Of a stretch of DNA of 64,000 nucleotides, positions 1 through 8,820 are shown piece by piece (the stretch's first letter is position 1; the number at the start of each line of letters is the position of its first letter). Position numbers and translations under genes: made by a program. The notes under the pieces are model-generated. The model ran no database searches. It saw nothing but the letters and a program-made list of their open reading frames with translations, and was not told where the DNA came from. The stretch comes from JAAYAN01 sp964437215 (GTDB lineage Bacteria > Bacteroidota > Ignavibacteria > Ignavibacteriales > Melioribacteraceae), in assembly GCA_964437215.1 (NCBI GenBank), contig CAYTFZ010000001.1, positions 1 through 64,000 of the forward strand, given 5' to 3'.

Positions 1-61
1 ATATGGCTTTACGACGATAAAATGTAATTTTTAACTTTTCATGAATTTTAAAAATATTTTG

Positions 62-90
62 TTGCTTTATTTTTGATACTGAGCTATATT
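62..90 (+). promoter_or_regulatory. Putative sigma70-like promoter of tRNA-Val
   Basis: A TTGCTT box at 62-67 and a TATATT box at 85-90 are separated by 17 bases and lie about 25 bases before the mature tRNA-Val 5' end at 115. The spacing is textbook for a vegetative promoter. The assignment is by eye only. Confidence 0.5.
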
Positions 91-114
91 AGTAGTCTAA
101 ATTTTGATTTGCTC

Positions 115-189
115 GGGAGCATAGCTCAGCTGGTTCAGAGCACCTGCCTTACAAGCAGGGGGTCCTTGGTTCGAATCCATGTGCTCCCA
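115..189 (+). tRNA. tRNA-Val (anticodon TAC)
   Basis: The cloverleaf is complete. Acceptor arms GGGAGCA (115-121) and TGCTCCC (182-188) pair perfectly, with discriminator A at 189. The anticodon stem CCTGC/GCAGG closes the loop CTTACAA, giving anticodon TAC. The T-loop TTCGAAT is canonical. No CCA is encoded. Confidence 0.96.
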
Positions 190-190
190 C

Positions 191-218
191 AAAAAGCCGC
201 TTTATTTGCGGCTTTTTT
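191..218 (+). terminator. Rho-independent terminator after tRNA-Val
   Basis: AAAAGCCGC and GCGGCTTTT form a stem with a short TTTATTT loop, followed by a T-run. It starts directly after the tRNA and so ends the tRNA-Val transcript. Confidence 0.85.
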
Positions 219-252
219 ATTTTGCTTAATTTCATAATTTTCATTCTAATAT

Positions 253-939
253 ATGAGTAAATTTTCCTCGAAAAATAAAACCATCATCGAAATAATTCTT
301 TTAATATCATTCGGTATAATATTATATCTTTTTTGGAATTCCTGGTTTATTTATCCGATTAAATTATTCACAGTACTTGTTCACGAAATTTGTCACGGAA
401 TTGCAGCTGTTTTATCAGGCGGATCAATTTCTTCTATTGAAATTAGTAAACTGCTCGGCGGTGAATGCCGTACTTACGGTGGTAATGTTTTTATAGTTGC
501 TTCTTCAGGTTATCTTGGGAGTTTAATTACAGGTTTTATTCTTTTTATTTCTTCATATAATATTAAAAGAAGTACTATTGTTTGCACCGTAATTTCCATA
601 ATTATTTTCTTATTTACTGTTTCATTTATTAAAGGAAGTTTTGGAATAATTTTTTCACTCATATCTGCTGTCATTCTTTATGCATCACCCCGCTATTTCC
701 ATAGCATCTTGCATTACTATTTTATAAGGTTTATAGGTTTTGCAAGTGTCTTTTATGTTTTAATTGATATTAAAGAAGATATTTTAACAAATGAAGTAAG
801 AATTACTGACGCTCATATTTTAGCACAATATTCCGGGATTTCTCATCTTGCCTGGGGATTTATCTGGATTGCCGTAAGTTTAATTCTAGTTTTTTTACTG
901 TTAAAATTCAGCATTAGAAAAGGCGCTACATTGAAATAG
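253..939 (+). CDS. M50B-like integral membrane metalloprotease family protein
   Basis: This 228-residue protein has five to six predicted membrane segments. The motif HEICH at residues 44-48 matches the HExxH zinc site of the M50B group (PF13398), and a glycine-rich stretch follows at about residues 55-90 with the pattern GGxxxxIEIS...GG seen in that family. Members are compact membrane proteins, and few have a proven substrate, so protease activity is a family inference. No Shine-Dalgarno sequence is visible before the ATG. The gene lies downstream of tRNA-Val and its terminator and converges on the MFS gene, with only 3 bases between their stops. Confidence 0.7.
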   Translation: MSKFSSKNKTIIEIILLISFGIILYLFWNSWFIYPIKLFTVLVHEICHGIAAVLSGGSISSIEISKLLGGECRTYGGNVFIVASSGYLGSLITGFILFISSYNIKRSTIVCTVISIIIFLFTVSFIKGSFGIIFSLISAVILYASPRYFHSILHYYFIRFIGFASVFYVLIDIKEDILTNEVRITDAHILAQYSGISHLAWGFIWIAVSLILVFLLLKFSIRKGATLK

Positions 940-942
940 CAT

Positions 943-2244
943 TTATTGTTTTTCATTCACTTTTAATAAGATTACAAGTCCTGTTACAAAAAATACAGCT
1001 ATTGATAATATTGCCAAGCGCTGACTTTCGAATATATAACTTATTAAACCGAAAACAAGCGGTCCAACAATAGCTGAACTTTTACCAAACATTGAAAAAA
1101 ATCCAAAGAACTCGGTTTTTTTATTAATAGGGACAAGAACAGACATTAGACTTCTGCTTACAGATTGTGTTGCCCCCATTACAGAACCGGCAAGTAATCC
1201 AACCAGATAAAAATATTTCTTTTCTGTTTCCAAGGCACTGAGCTTAAAATATTCGGATGTCTGAATAACTATCCAGTTGCTTGCATCGCTTGTAATAAAA
1301 GCAAATAATATTGTAAATATCCAAATTATAAGCGAAGTAATTATTGTTTTTTTATATCCTAACGAATCTGCCATTATTCCAAAAAAAACTGAACCTATTA
1401 TTGCAGTACTTTGAACAATTATAAAAAACAATATTAATTCTGAAAAAGTAAAGGATAGTGTAGAACTTGCATAATTTCCCGAAAAAAAAATAACAGTATT
1501 TACTCCTTCGATATAAAAAAAATAAGACAATAAAAACAATGCCAGATTTTTATAATTTCTAAGATTACTTAAAGTTTCCCATACACGTGAAAATCCGATT
1601 TTTAAATAGTTAACCGAAGCGGCGGCGGCTTTTCTGTCATCTCTTATAAAGATGAATAGAGGAATTGAAAATATTAAGAAAAAACCCGCAGCAAGAGGGA
1701 AAGTTTCTTTAATCATATCATTTTGAATAAACGGATATGCTATTGTTAATGTAACCAAAGAACCAAGATAGCCCATCCCATAACCATATCCGCTAACTCT
1801 TCCGAAATTTTTCTCTGTTGTTATATCAGGAAGAAATGAATCGTAAAAAACCAATCCTGCTTCAAATCCGATATTTGCGATAATAAAAAGAAATATTCCC
1901 CAAAAGACATCCCCTTCTTTAAGAAAAAAAAGGTTGGCTGTTGCAATAATGCAAATTATTGTAAAAAACAGAAGAAATCTTTTTTTACCAGCTGAATAAT
2001 CGGCTATTGCACCTAATACAGGCGAGATAACCGATGTTACAAGCATAGATATGCTTATTGCCCAGCTCCAGTATAAATCGCCTTCGGGCAAGCCCGAAAC
2101 AATTATTTTTTTAAAGTAAACCGCATATAGGAAAGTGACAACTACAATTGAAAATGATGTATTGCCAAAATCAAAAAGGGTCCAATTAAAAATTAAAAAT
2201 TTGCTGTTAAGTTTATTCGTTTTTTTTGGGGAGAGTTTCGTCAA
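943..2244 (-). CDS. MFS transporter, UMF1/Atg22-like family
   Basis: This 433-residue membrane protein has about twelve hydrophobic segments. The N-terminal pattern NWTLFDFGNTSF followed by a long first helix, and DYSAGKKRFLLFF in the loop after helix 3, are typical of the vacuole effluxer Atg22-like (UMF1) branch of the major facilitator superfamily. Homologues in bacteria are thought to export small molecules such as amino acids; the substrate here is unknown. The likely start is TTG at 2242-2244, preceded by AGAGGA inside the end of nusB, so the two genes overlap by 32 bases and are probably translationally coupled. Confidence 0.8.
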   Translation of the reverse strand: MTKLSPKKTNKLNSKFLIFNWTLFDFGNTSFSIVVVTFLYAVYFKKIIVSGLPEGDLYWSWAISISMLVTSVISPVLGAIADYSAGKKRFLLFFTIICIIATANLFFLKEGDVFWGIFLFIIANIGFEAGLVFYDSFLPDITTEKNFGRVSGYGYGMGYLGSLVTLTIAYPFIQNDMIKETFPLAAGFFLIFSIPLFIFIRDDRKAAAASVNYLKIGFSRVWETLSNLRNYKNLALFLLSYFFYIEGVNTVIFFSGNYASSTLSFTFSELILFFIIVQSTAIIGSVFFGIMADSLGYKKTIITSLIIWIFTILFAFITSDASNWIVIQTSEYFKLSALETEKKYFYLVGLLAGSVMGATQSVSRSLMSVLVPINKKTEFFGFFSMFGKSSAIVGPLVFGLISYIFESQRLAILSIAVFFVTGLVILLKVNEKQ

Positions 2245-2692
2245 TAAGTCCTCTGCCAGTTTTTGATATCAATCCGTTTTTCTTTAGTTCATTCAGGATT
2301 GCATCTAAAATACCATTTATAAATTTACCGCTATTTGAGGTACTGTAACTTTTCGCAATTTCTATCACTTCATTAATTGATACTTTAGGAGGGATATCAT
2401 TGAAATACAGCAATTCTGCAATACCCATACGAAGCAGAAGCTTATCAATCAAAGCTATACGGTCCATTTCCCAATTATTTACGCGTTCTTTTATTTTATC
2501 ATCTATTTCTTTTTGATTTCCTACTACTTTATTAACTAAAGTTTCGCCAAATTCCTTGTCAATTTTTTTACTAACGTCTGATAAAATACCATCTGTTATA
2601 GATGTTAATCCTTCGCCATTCATTTCAAATGCGTATAATATTTGAAGGCACTTTTCTCTTACTTCTCTTCTGTTGTATTTCTTATCTGTCAT
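2213..2692 (-). CDS. nusB: Transcription antitermination factor NusB
   Basis: NusB is a small all-helical RNA-binding protein that joins NusE (S10) on boxA during rRNA antitermination. The sequence beginning MTDKKYNRREVREKCLQILYA has the usual NusB N-terminus, and the second half carries INEVIEIAKSYSTSNSGKFINGILD, with the GKFINGILD signature near the C-terminus. I chose the ATG at 2692 because the 24 extra residues of the longer reading do not look like NusB. The product is 159 residues, slightly longer than usual because of a lysine-rich tail. The 3' end overlaps the start of the MFS gene. Confidence 0.92.
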   Translation of the reverse strand: MTDKKYNRREVREKCLQILYAFEMNGEGLTSITDGILSDVSKKIDKEFGETLVNKVVGNQKEIDDKIKERVNNWEMDRIALIDKLLLRMGIAELLYFNDIPPKVSINEVIEIAKSYSTSNSGKFINGILDAILNELKKNGLISKTGRGLIDETLPKKNE

Positions 2693-2785
2693 ATTATTTC
2701 TTAAAATCAGTATAAATTTCTTAAATCGTTGCTTAAAAATATGAAACGAATACCACAAATGCATTAAGAATATAAAAAAGTCACA

Positions 2786-3790
2786 TTAAATTGCATAAAG
2801 CCAAAAAAACAGCAGTCCTATACTTTCTCGTATATGATAATACATATATTTATCCCAGTTGAGCTTAAATTCGCTTGCAAGAGGAACAATTTTCACGTTG
2901 TAAAACTGTGATATTTCCATTACTCTGCACAAATGAAATTTATCTGATATTACCAGGACACTATCAATATTTTTTGCTATTACGAGTGAATCTTTTATAA
3001 ATTTTATTTGTTCGGAAGTAGTAGATGTTTCTTCTTCAATTAATATACTCCCTTCATTAACACCATATTCCAATAAAAGATTTTTTGCTGCTTTTGCTTC
3101 TGTAATTTCTCCTGGAGCGCTTCCTCCTGTAACCTGAAGATATTCTACATTTTTATTGTAAAACACCTCAAAACCTTTTTTTATTCTTTGTGAAAATAAA
3201 GGACTTGGTTTATTATCCGACCAAACGGCAGCTCCTAAAATTACACCAATCTTGAATTTTTCATTGGATATTTGGTTTGTTCTAAATCTTGCAATATAAA
3301 AAAAAGAGAGAGAAAGCATAATAATAAAAACAAACACAGATATATATATCCCTTTAACAAACACAAAATTGCTGCTTCCTAATATTTTCGAATAGACCAC
3401 AATAATCATATAAATCTGCAATAAACCGTTTGCCGATAAAAAAGCTGCCACTATTGTTTTTTTGGCGGGATAGCCAAATATATAAGATTGCATCCAATCA
3501 AAATTATATTCATTAATAATTACAGCTCCAAGCAGAAAAACAATCAGTAATGTTGTCATAATTATAATAGCCCTATTAAGAACATTCTCGTTTACCTTAT
3601 AAAATAAAACAATTGCACCTATAACAAGAATAATAAACGAAAATAAAGTATAAAGATTACCAATATTATAGATAGAGAATTCCAAAGGGATTATTGAATT
3701 ATGCGAGTATTTAAATAAATATATCAATAATAAATTGCAGACAATCAAGAAAAGCGAAATTGACTTAATATTTAGTATTTTTTTTTTCAT
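2786..3790 (-). CDS. YdcF/DUF218 family membrane protein
   Basis: The 334-residue protein has five predicted N-terminal membrane helices (about residues 8-25, 38-63, 72-92, 110-135 and 145-165). A DUF218 (YdcF/ElyC/SanA-like) domain runs from about residue 180 to the end. The domain is recognised by GVILGAAVWSDNKPSPLFSQR, then VTGGSAPGEITEA, EEETSTTSEQ and VISDKFHLCR, in the order normal for the family. E. coli relatives affect envelope integrity and lipid-carrier metabolism; the reaction is not established. It ends about 94 bases before the nusB ATG at 2692 (22 bases before the longer nusB reading frame), so it may share a transcript with nusB. Confidence 0.82.
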   Translation of the reverse strand: MKKKILNIKSISLFLIVCNLLLIYLFKYSHNSIIPLEFSIYNIGNLYTLFSFIILVIGAIVLFYKVNENVLNRAIIIMTTLLIVFLLGAVIINEYNFDWMQSYIFGYPAKKTIVAAFLSANGLLQIYMIIVVYSKILGSSNFVFVKGIYISVFVFIIMLSLSFFYIARFRTNQISNEKFKIGVILGAAVWSDNKPSPLFSQRIKKGFEVFYNKNVEYLQVTGGSAPGEITEAKAAKNLLLEYGVNEGSILIEEETSTTSEQIKFIKDSLVIAKNIDSVLVISDKFHLCRVMEISQFYNVKIVPLASEFKLNWDKYMYYHIRESIGLLFFWLYAI

Positions 3791-3800
3791 TTGAGCAAAG

Positions 3801-4586
3801 TCAATTTTTAATTTTCATAGTTACACTATCATAATCTGGTGAATATTTTATTACAGCATCAACATTAAACACAAGTTTTATATTATCTTCAGTAAGAACA
3901 TTTCTTGTTTTTTCATCTTTAAATATTTTTCCATTTTGCATTAAGATTGTTCGTGTACTGTAAAAACCGCTAAGTATTATATCGTGAGAAACCATAATTA
4001 TAGTATATTTTTTTTCTTTATTAAGCCTGCACAATATTTCAAAATTAGAAATCTGATGCTGTAAATCAAGATGCGCATTAGGTTCGTCAAGAAGCATTAT
4101 TTCTGTATCCTGGGCAAGTGCTCTTGCAATAAATGCTCTTTGCGCTTCTCCGCCCGATACTTCATTAATACCCTTATTTTTAAGGTGAGCAATTTCCATA
4201 ACTTCTAAAGCTTCAGCAACCATTTTATGATCTTCTTCGTTTTCTATTCCAAGCATATTAAGATATGGAGTTCGTCCCATCATTACAATTTCGTAAACAG
4301 AAAAAGGAAATGCAGAATAAGTTGATTGTGGAACATATGATATTTTTTTAGCTATCTGTTTTTTTGTAAATTTTTCTAATGTTTTTTCTTCTAGTCTTAT
4401 TCTTCCTCTTTTTGGCTTATATATACCAGATATTAAGTTCAGCAAAGTAGATTTGCCAGAACCGTTTGGACCCATTATCGTTAAAAAATCCCCTTTTTCA
4501 ACAATAATATTTACATCTTGAAGATTAAATGAAGAGTTGTTGTTTTGGTATGAAAAACTTACTCTATCTAAATCAATTATTGGCAA
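3801..4586 (-). CDS. ABC transporter ATP-binding protein, FecE/BtuD type
   Basis: This 261-residue nucleotide-binding subunit has Walker A GPNGSGKST at residues 39-47, the Q-loop at Q87, the signature SGGEAQ at 144-149 and Walker B IMLLDEP at 163-169. Overall it resembles the iron-siderophore/vitamin B12 importer ATPases (FecE, BtuD). No FecCD-type permease or binding protein is encoded next to it, so it must work with a membrane partner elsewhere or have lost one. The start appears to be TTG at 4584-4586, preceded by AGAAGAAA. It is followed by the YdcF gene after 10 bases. Confidence 0.88.
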   Translation of the reverse strand: MPIIDLDRVSFSYQNNNSSFNLQDVNIIVEKGDFLTIMGPNGSGKSTLLNLISGIYKPKRGRIRLEEKTLEKFTKKQIAKKISYVPQSTYSAFPFSVYEIVMMGRTPYLNMLGIENEEDHKMVAEALEVMEIAHLKNKGINEVSGGEAQRAFIARALAQDTEIMLLDEPNAHLDLQHQISNFEILCRLNKEKKYTIIMVSHDIILSGFYSTRTILMQNGKIFKDEKTRNVLTEDNIKLVFNVDAVIKYSPDYDSVTMKIKN

Positions 4587-4694
4587 TATAGTATTTCTTC
4601 TTTATAATTATTTCAAAACGAAATATAATTTTAAAGTTCAAATTAATAAAGAGATTGAGTTGAAAGTATTAAAATAAAAATAACTTTTCTATAA

Positions 4695-4726
4695 TAAAAA
4701 AAGCGCCTTGTGGCGCTTTTTTTATT
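4695..4726 (-). terminator. Terminator of the tonB-like gene
   Basis: AAAGCGCC and GGCGCTTT form an 8-bp stem with a 4-base loop, flanked by A-runs and T-runs. It touches the stop codon of the 4722-5384 gene and can end its minus-strand transcript. The flanks would also allow bidirectional function. Confidence 0.85.
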
Positions 4727-5384
4727 GAAGCTTAAATATTATTGGTATAGCTACCTGAACTTTAACAGGTTTACCTCTTTGCTTCCCTGGTTTAAACTTT
4801 GTTTTTTTCACAGCATCCATTCCGGCTTCATCGCAACCTGCACCTATGCCTTTAATAAGTTCAACTTTTGATACGTTACCTTGCTCATCAACATAAGCCT
4901 TTACATAAACTCTTCCCTGAACATTTGCTTTTTTAGCTAAGTCAGGATAGACAATATTATCTTGAATTGCTTTAATACCACCAATCGGTTCTGGCATTTC
5001 TTCAACTGCTACGAAGAAAACAGGTTCTTCAGCAACTTCTTCTTTCTTCTCTGCTGCAGGTGGTGGTGGCGGTGCAGCTATTTCTTCATTAACATCCAAA
5101 TCAGTTTCTGCAATTTCAATATCATCAAGCACATCATCTGTTGGTGCTTCAATAGGTACTAAAGGACGAGGAGGTGGTGGAGGTCTGTTTTCTTGTTTGG
5201 TAACTGCAACCTCTTCAATTTTTACTAATTCCTGCTCTTCTTCAAAATATACTTCTTCAGCTTCATTGTCAGGGAAATATTTAAAAGCAATTATTGTTAA
5301 CATAAGTGCAATAATCAAACTTACTTCCACAAATCTTTGATACTTGCGTCTTAAGTCAGCTTTTGGTGTTTTCTTTAATGCCAC
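4722..5384 (-). CDS. Energy transducer TonB family protein
   Basis: This 220-residue protein has a cytoplasmic basic start, one membrane helix at about residues 21-37, a long acidic and proline-rich periplasmic linker with two five-proline runs (residues about 67-71 and 105-109), and a C-terminal TonB domain from about residue 130. The domain has EPIGGIKAIQDNIVYPDLAK and the sequence LIKGIGAGCDEAGMDAVKKTKF. It would couple the proton motive force through ExbBD to outer-membrane receptors. The start is GTG at 5382-5384, behind GGAGGA. No exbBD genes are adjacent. The TonB domain closely resembles that of the MORN/TonB protein at 17276-18424. Confidence 0.9.
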   Translation of the reverse strand: MALKKTPKADLRRKYQRFVEVSLIIALMLTIIAFKYFPDNEAEEVYFEEEQELVKIEEVAVTKQENRPPPPPRPLVPIEAPTDDVLDDIEIAETDLDVNEEIAAPPPPPAAEKKEEVAEEPVFFVAVEEMPEPIGGIKAIQDNIVYPDLAKKANVQGRVYVKAYVDEQGNVSKVELIKGIGAGCDEAGMDAVKKTKFKPGKQRGKPVKVQVAIPIIFKLQ

Positions 5385-5477
5385 TTAATCCTCCAATTTC
5401 ACAAAATTAATTGTTCAAAAGTTAATTAATGTAATTGTAATAGTCAATAAATTTAATCTTTTTATTTAACATATAAT

Positions 5478-5900
5478 TCAATTTTTTGTTCCAACTTCAC
5501 TTTGGTTTAGGTTAAAACGCTTAAATAAATAATTATATATAACCACACCTAAAATTGCACCGATAAAATCTGCTATCCAATCGTATATATCACAACTTCT
5601 GCCAGGTATAAAAATTTGATGTATTTCATCAATTACACCATAAACAGATGTAACAATTAATGAACTCTGTAAATGATAGCGCTTGATAAATGGGAACCTT
5701 TCCTGAAGATAAAAAGCTAAACACAATAATATCGTTAAGAAAAAATAAGCCCCTAAATGCTTAAACTTATCACTTACTCCGATTGAGGGAATTGAACCTC
5801 CTGGTATTGATGTTCCTATAAATATAATTAACCAATAAATAATTAATGGTAAATAAATATATAGTTTTCGTTTTTTATAAATCTTGTTTAAAAGTGTCAT
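5478..5900 (-). CDS. VanZ-like membrane protein
   Basis: The protein has about 140 residues and four membrane helices. VSDKFKHLGAYFFLTILL and DEIHQIFIPGRSCDIYDWIAD are the marks of the VanZ-like family, whose acidic and histidine residues sit at helix ends. The founding member confers low-level teicoplanin resistance, but most homologues have no known role. I prefer the ATG at 5900, which overlaps the end of nnr by 26 bases; a TTG at 5933 would add 11 residues. Confidence 0.8.
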   Translation of the reverse strand: MTLLNKIYKKRKLYIYLPLIIYWLIIFIGTSIPGGSIPSIGVSDKFKHLGAYFFLTILLCLAFYLQERFPFIKRYHLQSSLIVTSVYGVIDEIHQIFIPGRSCDIYDWIADFIGAILGVVIYNYLFKRFNLNQSEVGTKN

Positions 5901-7449
5901 GCAAAAACTTAAGAGTGTTAGGAAGATTATCAATTATATCTAAAGCTGTATATCCGAATTCTGTTTTTTGATATGATAACAAATCGGAACAAAAACTGTG
6001 CAAATAAACACCGCAAATAGCAGATTGTTCCATATTATTATTTTGGGCAACTAAACCACCCAAAATACCTGTAAGAACATCACCGGTTGCAAATTTTGCC
6101 ATTCCGCTGTTACCCGAACTGTTTATTAGGATATCTCCGTCAGGTAAAAATATAATTGTAGGGGCACCTTTTAGTACCAGAATGCATTTTGTTTGACTTA
6201 TAAATTCAGAACCGTATTTTATTATATCACCCTGTAACTTTTTCAGATCAACATTTAAGAGTTCTGATAATTCTTTATGATGAGGAGTTATTATACAATT
6301 TTCAAGATTTATTCTTTTGTATTCATTTTCCGAAAGAGCGTAAATTGCATCTGCATCTATCACGAAATTCTTTTCTTTGTTATTTTCAATAATTATTTTT
6401 ACTGCCTTTAAGGTCTCAGTTTTTCTTCCTAAACCAGGTCCAATAACAACAGTTTCACACCAATCAAACAATTCAGATAATTCATTAATATTACTTTTTT
6501 GTAAATAGCCACTACCATTATCGGAGAAAGTCTTAACTACTGAGATATCTATTTTGGAGTGTACAATATTCTTAATAGATTCAGGGACGGCAAGAATTAC
6601 TGAACCGGCACCTATTTTATGAGCTGCATTTGCAGTAAAAGCTGCTGCTCCTGGATAATCTGCTGACCCGGCAATAAGCAATATTTTACCTGAAGAATAT
6701 TTATGTATATCTTTACTTCTTAAGGGCAGATAATTATAAGCATCTTCCGGTTCAATTAAATATGTATTAATATCCAAGCTTTTAAAGTATTCTCTGCCGA
6801 TTCCTATCGACCCTTTCTTTACTTTCCCTGAATATTTATATCCTTTCCCATAAAAAAGTCCAGTCTTTAATTCTCCCAGACTTATTGTTAAATCAGAATT
6901 AAAAACAGTTTCACCTGTTCCTTTTACAACATTTAATCCCGTAGGAATATCTACTGCAACTCTTTTATAGCTGCCTTTATTAATTTCTTTAATAATATCC
7001 GATAAATTCTTTTCTAACTGACCTCTTGCTCCCGTACCAAGAATTGCATCAATCACTAAAAAACATTCATCAAAAATTTTTATTTCATCGGAATTACTTA
7101 TTCGTTTTATTACAACAGAATCATTTAATTCAGAAAGATTCTTCAGTATTTGGAAATTAATTAAAGCATCTCCTTTTAATTCATTTTCATCTGCTAAATG
7201 TAACGCTATAACTTTAAAACCGTTGTTGCAAAAATGACGGGCAAGTGTAAACCCGTCGCCGCCGTTATTACCTTTTCCGCATATAATCCCTATAGCAGAT
7301 GCTGGATTTAAATCACCAAAGAATTCTGTTATTTCTTTGTAAATGCTTAGTGCTGCATTTTCCATCAGAATAACAGAAGGTATTTGCAATTGTTCAACTG
7401 CAAATGTGTCGGCTTCTTTAACTTGCTGAACGCTGAATAAAGGTATCAT
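5875..7449 (-). CDS. nnr: Bifunctional NAD(P)H-hydrate epimerase / dehydratase
   Basis: This 524-residue fusion repairs hydrated NADH and NADPH. The N-terminal YjeF_N epimerase domain (about residues 1-215) has CGKGNNGGDGF at 57-67 and DAILGTGARGQ further on. The C-terminal ribokinase-like ADP/ATP-dependent dehydratase domain (about 240-515) has IDADAIYAL, ITPHHKELS and, near residue 455, AKFATGDVLTGILGG. Both active-site regions look intact. The ATG at 7449 follows the asnS stop directly, with no intervening base, so the two genes are co-transcribed. Confidence 0.95.
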   Translation of the reverse strand: MIPLFSVQQVKEADTFAVEQLQIPSVILMENAALSIYKEITEFFGDLNPASAIGIICGKGNNGGDGFTLARHFCNNGFKVIALHLADENELKGDALINFQILKNLSELNDSVVIKRISNSDEIKIFDECFLVIDAILGTGARGQLEKNLSDIIKEINKGSYKRVAVDIPTGLNVVKGTGETVFNSDLTISLGELKTGLFYGKGYKYSGKVKKGSIGIGREYFKSLDINTYLIEPEDAYNYLPLRSKDIHKYSSGKILLIAGSADYPGAAAFTANAAHKIGAGSVILAVPESIKNIVHSKIDISVVKTFSDNGSGYLQKSNINELSELFDWCETVVIGPGLGRKTETLKAVKIIIENNKEKNFVIDADAIYALSENEYKRINLENCIITPHHKELSELLNVDLKKLQGDIIKYGSEFISQTKCILVLKGAPTIIFLPDGDILINSSGNSGMAKFATGDVLTGILGGLVAQNNNMEQSAICGVYLHSFCSDLLSYQKTEFGYTALDIIDNLPNTLKFLHDTFKQDL

Positions 7450-8748
7450 TTAGGGTGTATTCCGATATATCATTCTTGCAAAAGGAATTGTTTCGCGAAC
7501 ATGTTCCAATCCGCAAATCCAGGAAACAGTTCTTTCAAGACCGAGACCGAATCCTGAGTGAGGAACTGATCCGTATTTTCTTAAATCCAAATACCATTCA
7601 AATACTGAGCGAGGAAGATTATGTTCTTGAATTCTTTCGAGTAAAAGATTAATATCATCCTCTCTTTGGCTTCCTCCTATAATTTCTCCGTAACCTTCCG
7701 GAGCAAGAACATCAACGGCTAGGGCAAGTTTTGGATTTTGCGGATCGCGTTTCATATAAAAGGCTTTTACTTCGGCAGGATAACGATGCACCATAACAGG
7801 TCTGTCAAATTTTCCCGATATAATTGTTTCGTCTCCGCCTCCAAGATCATTTCCATATTGAAAATCGACACCTTCGCTTTTTAATATCTCAACCGCTTCA
7901 TCATAGCTAATTCTTGGAAAAGGACGTTTTACCGTTTGAAGTTTTGTAATATCCCGTTCAAGAATTTCAAGTTCGGATTTTCTGTCCGTTAAAACTGATT
8001 GAACTATATACTCAATAAGTTCTTCAGCAAGATCCATATCGTCATCTAAATCAAAAAAAGCCATTTCCGGTTCAACCATCCAGAATTCTGTCAGGTGCCG
8101 CCTTGTTTTCGATTTTTCGGCACGGAATGTAGGACCGAAAGTATAAATCTTTCCTAAAGCCATTGCACCTGCTTCGCCATAAAGCTGTCCCGATTGAGTT
8201 AAGTAAGCTTTGCCTAAATCGAAATATTCCATTTCGAAAAGCGTTGATGTTCCCTCTGCTGCATTTGGAGTGATAATAGGCGGATCGAAAAGTGTAAATC
8301 CGTTCATATCAAAAAAATCGCGTATGGCTTTTGCAATTCTATGCCGGATTTTAAGAATAGCCAGCTGCCTTTTAGAACGGATCCATAAATGTCTGTTATC
8401 CATTAAAAATTCCGGTCCATGTTCTTTAGGCGTTATCGGATAGTCATATGATTCGCCAATTAATTTCAAATCTTTAACATCCATTTCATATCCGCCTACT
8501 GCCCGTGGTTCCGATTTTATTTTTCCTGTTACTTCAAATGAGGTTTCCTGGTTAAAAGTTTCTGCCAGACTAAATATTTCTTCCGATACATTGCCCTTAA
8601 AAACAACACATTGAAGATAACCTGTACCATCTCTTAGAATTAAAAATTGTACTTTTCCGCTTGATCTTTTATTATAAAGCCATCCCTGCAAACTAATTTC
8701 CTGTCCTGCATAATTTGCTAAATCCGAAATGTAAATTTTCTTCTTCAT
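7450..8748 (-). CDS. asnS: Asparagine--tRNA ligase
   Basis: This is a class II aminoacyl-tRNA synthetase of about 432 residues. It has the N-terminal OB-fold anticodon-binding domain (SLQGWLYNKRSSGKVQFLILRD), motif 2 (FGPTFRAEKSKTRRHLTEFW) and motif 3 near the C-terminus (GFGLGLERTVSWICGL). The variant WMVEPEMAF and the absence of a catalytic tail for aspartate recognition favour AsnRS over AspRS. I chose the ATG at 8748 because AAAGGTAAA lies upstream; an in-frame ATG 27 bases earlier is possible. Confidence 0.95.
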   Translation of the reverse strand: MKKKIYISDLANYAGQEISLQGWLYNKRSSGKVQFLILRDGTGYLQCVVFKGNVSEEIFSLAETFNQETSFEVTGKIKSEPRAVGGYEMDVKDLKLIGESYDYPITPKEHGPEFLMDNRHLWIRSKRQLAILKIRHRIAKAIRDFFDMNGFTLFDPPIITPNAAEGTSTLFEMEYFDLGKAYLTQSGQLYGEAGAMALGKIYTFGPTFRAEKSKTRRHLTEFWMVEPEMAFFDLDDDMDLAEELIEYIVQSVLTDRKSELEILERDITKLQTVKRPFPRISYDEAVEILKSEGVDFQYGNDLGGGDETIISGKFDRPVMVHRYPAEVKAFYMKRDPQNPKLALAVDVLAPEGYGEIIGGSQREDDINLLLERIQEHNLPRSVFEWYLDLRKYGSVPHSGFGLGLERTVSWICGLEHVRETIPFARMIYRNTP

Positions 8749-8820
8749 CGTATATTTACCTTTGTTTTTTTTCAACTAAATATAAGTTTACCTTTTCAGA
8801 TAATCAAAAATCTTAAATAT

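Noticed and set aside
4962..5162. Plus-strand 66-residue frame over the tonB-like gene
   Set aside because: It is antisense to the proline-rich linker, whose codons give a long open frame by composition.
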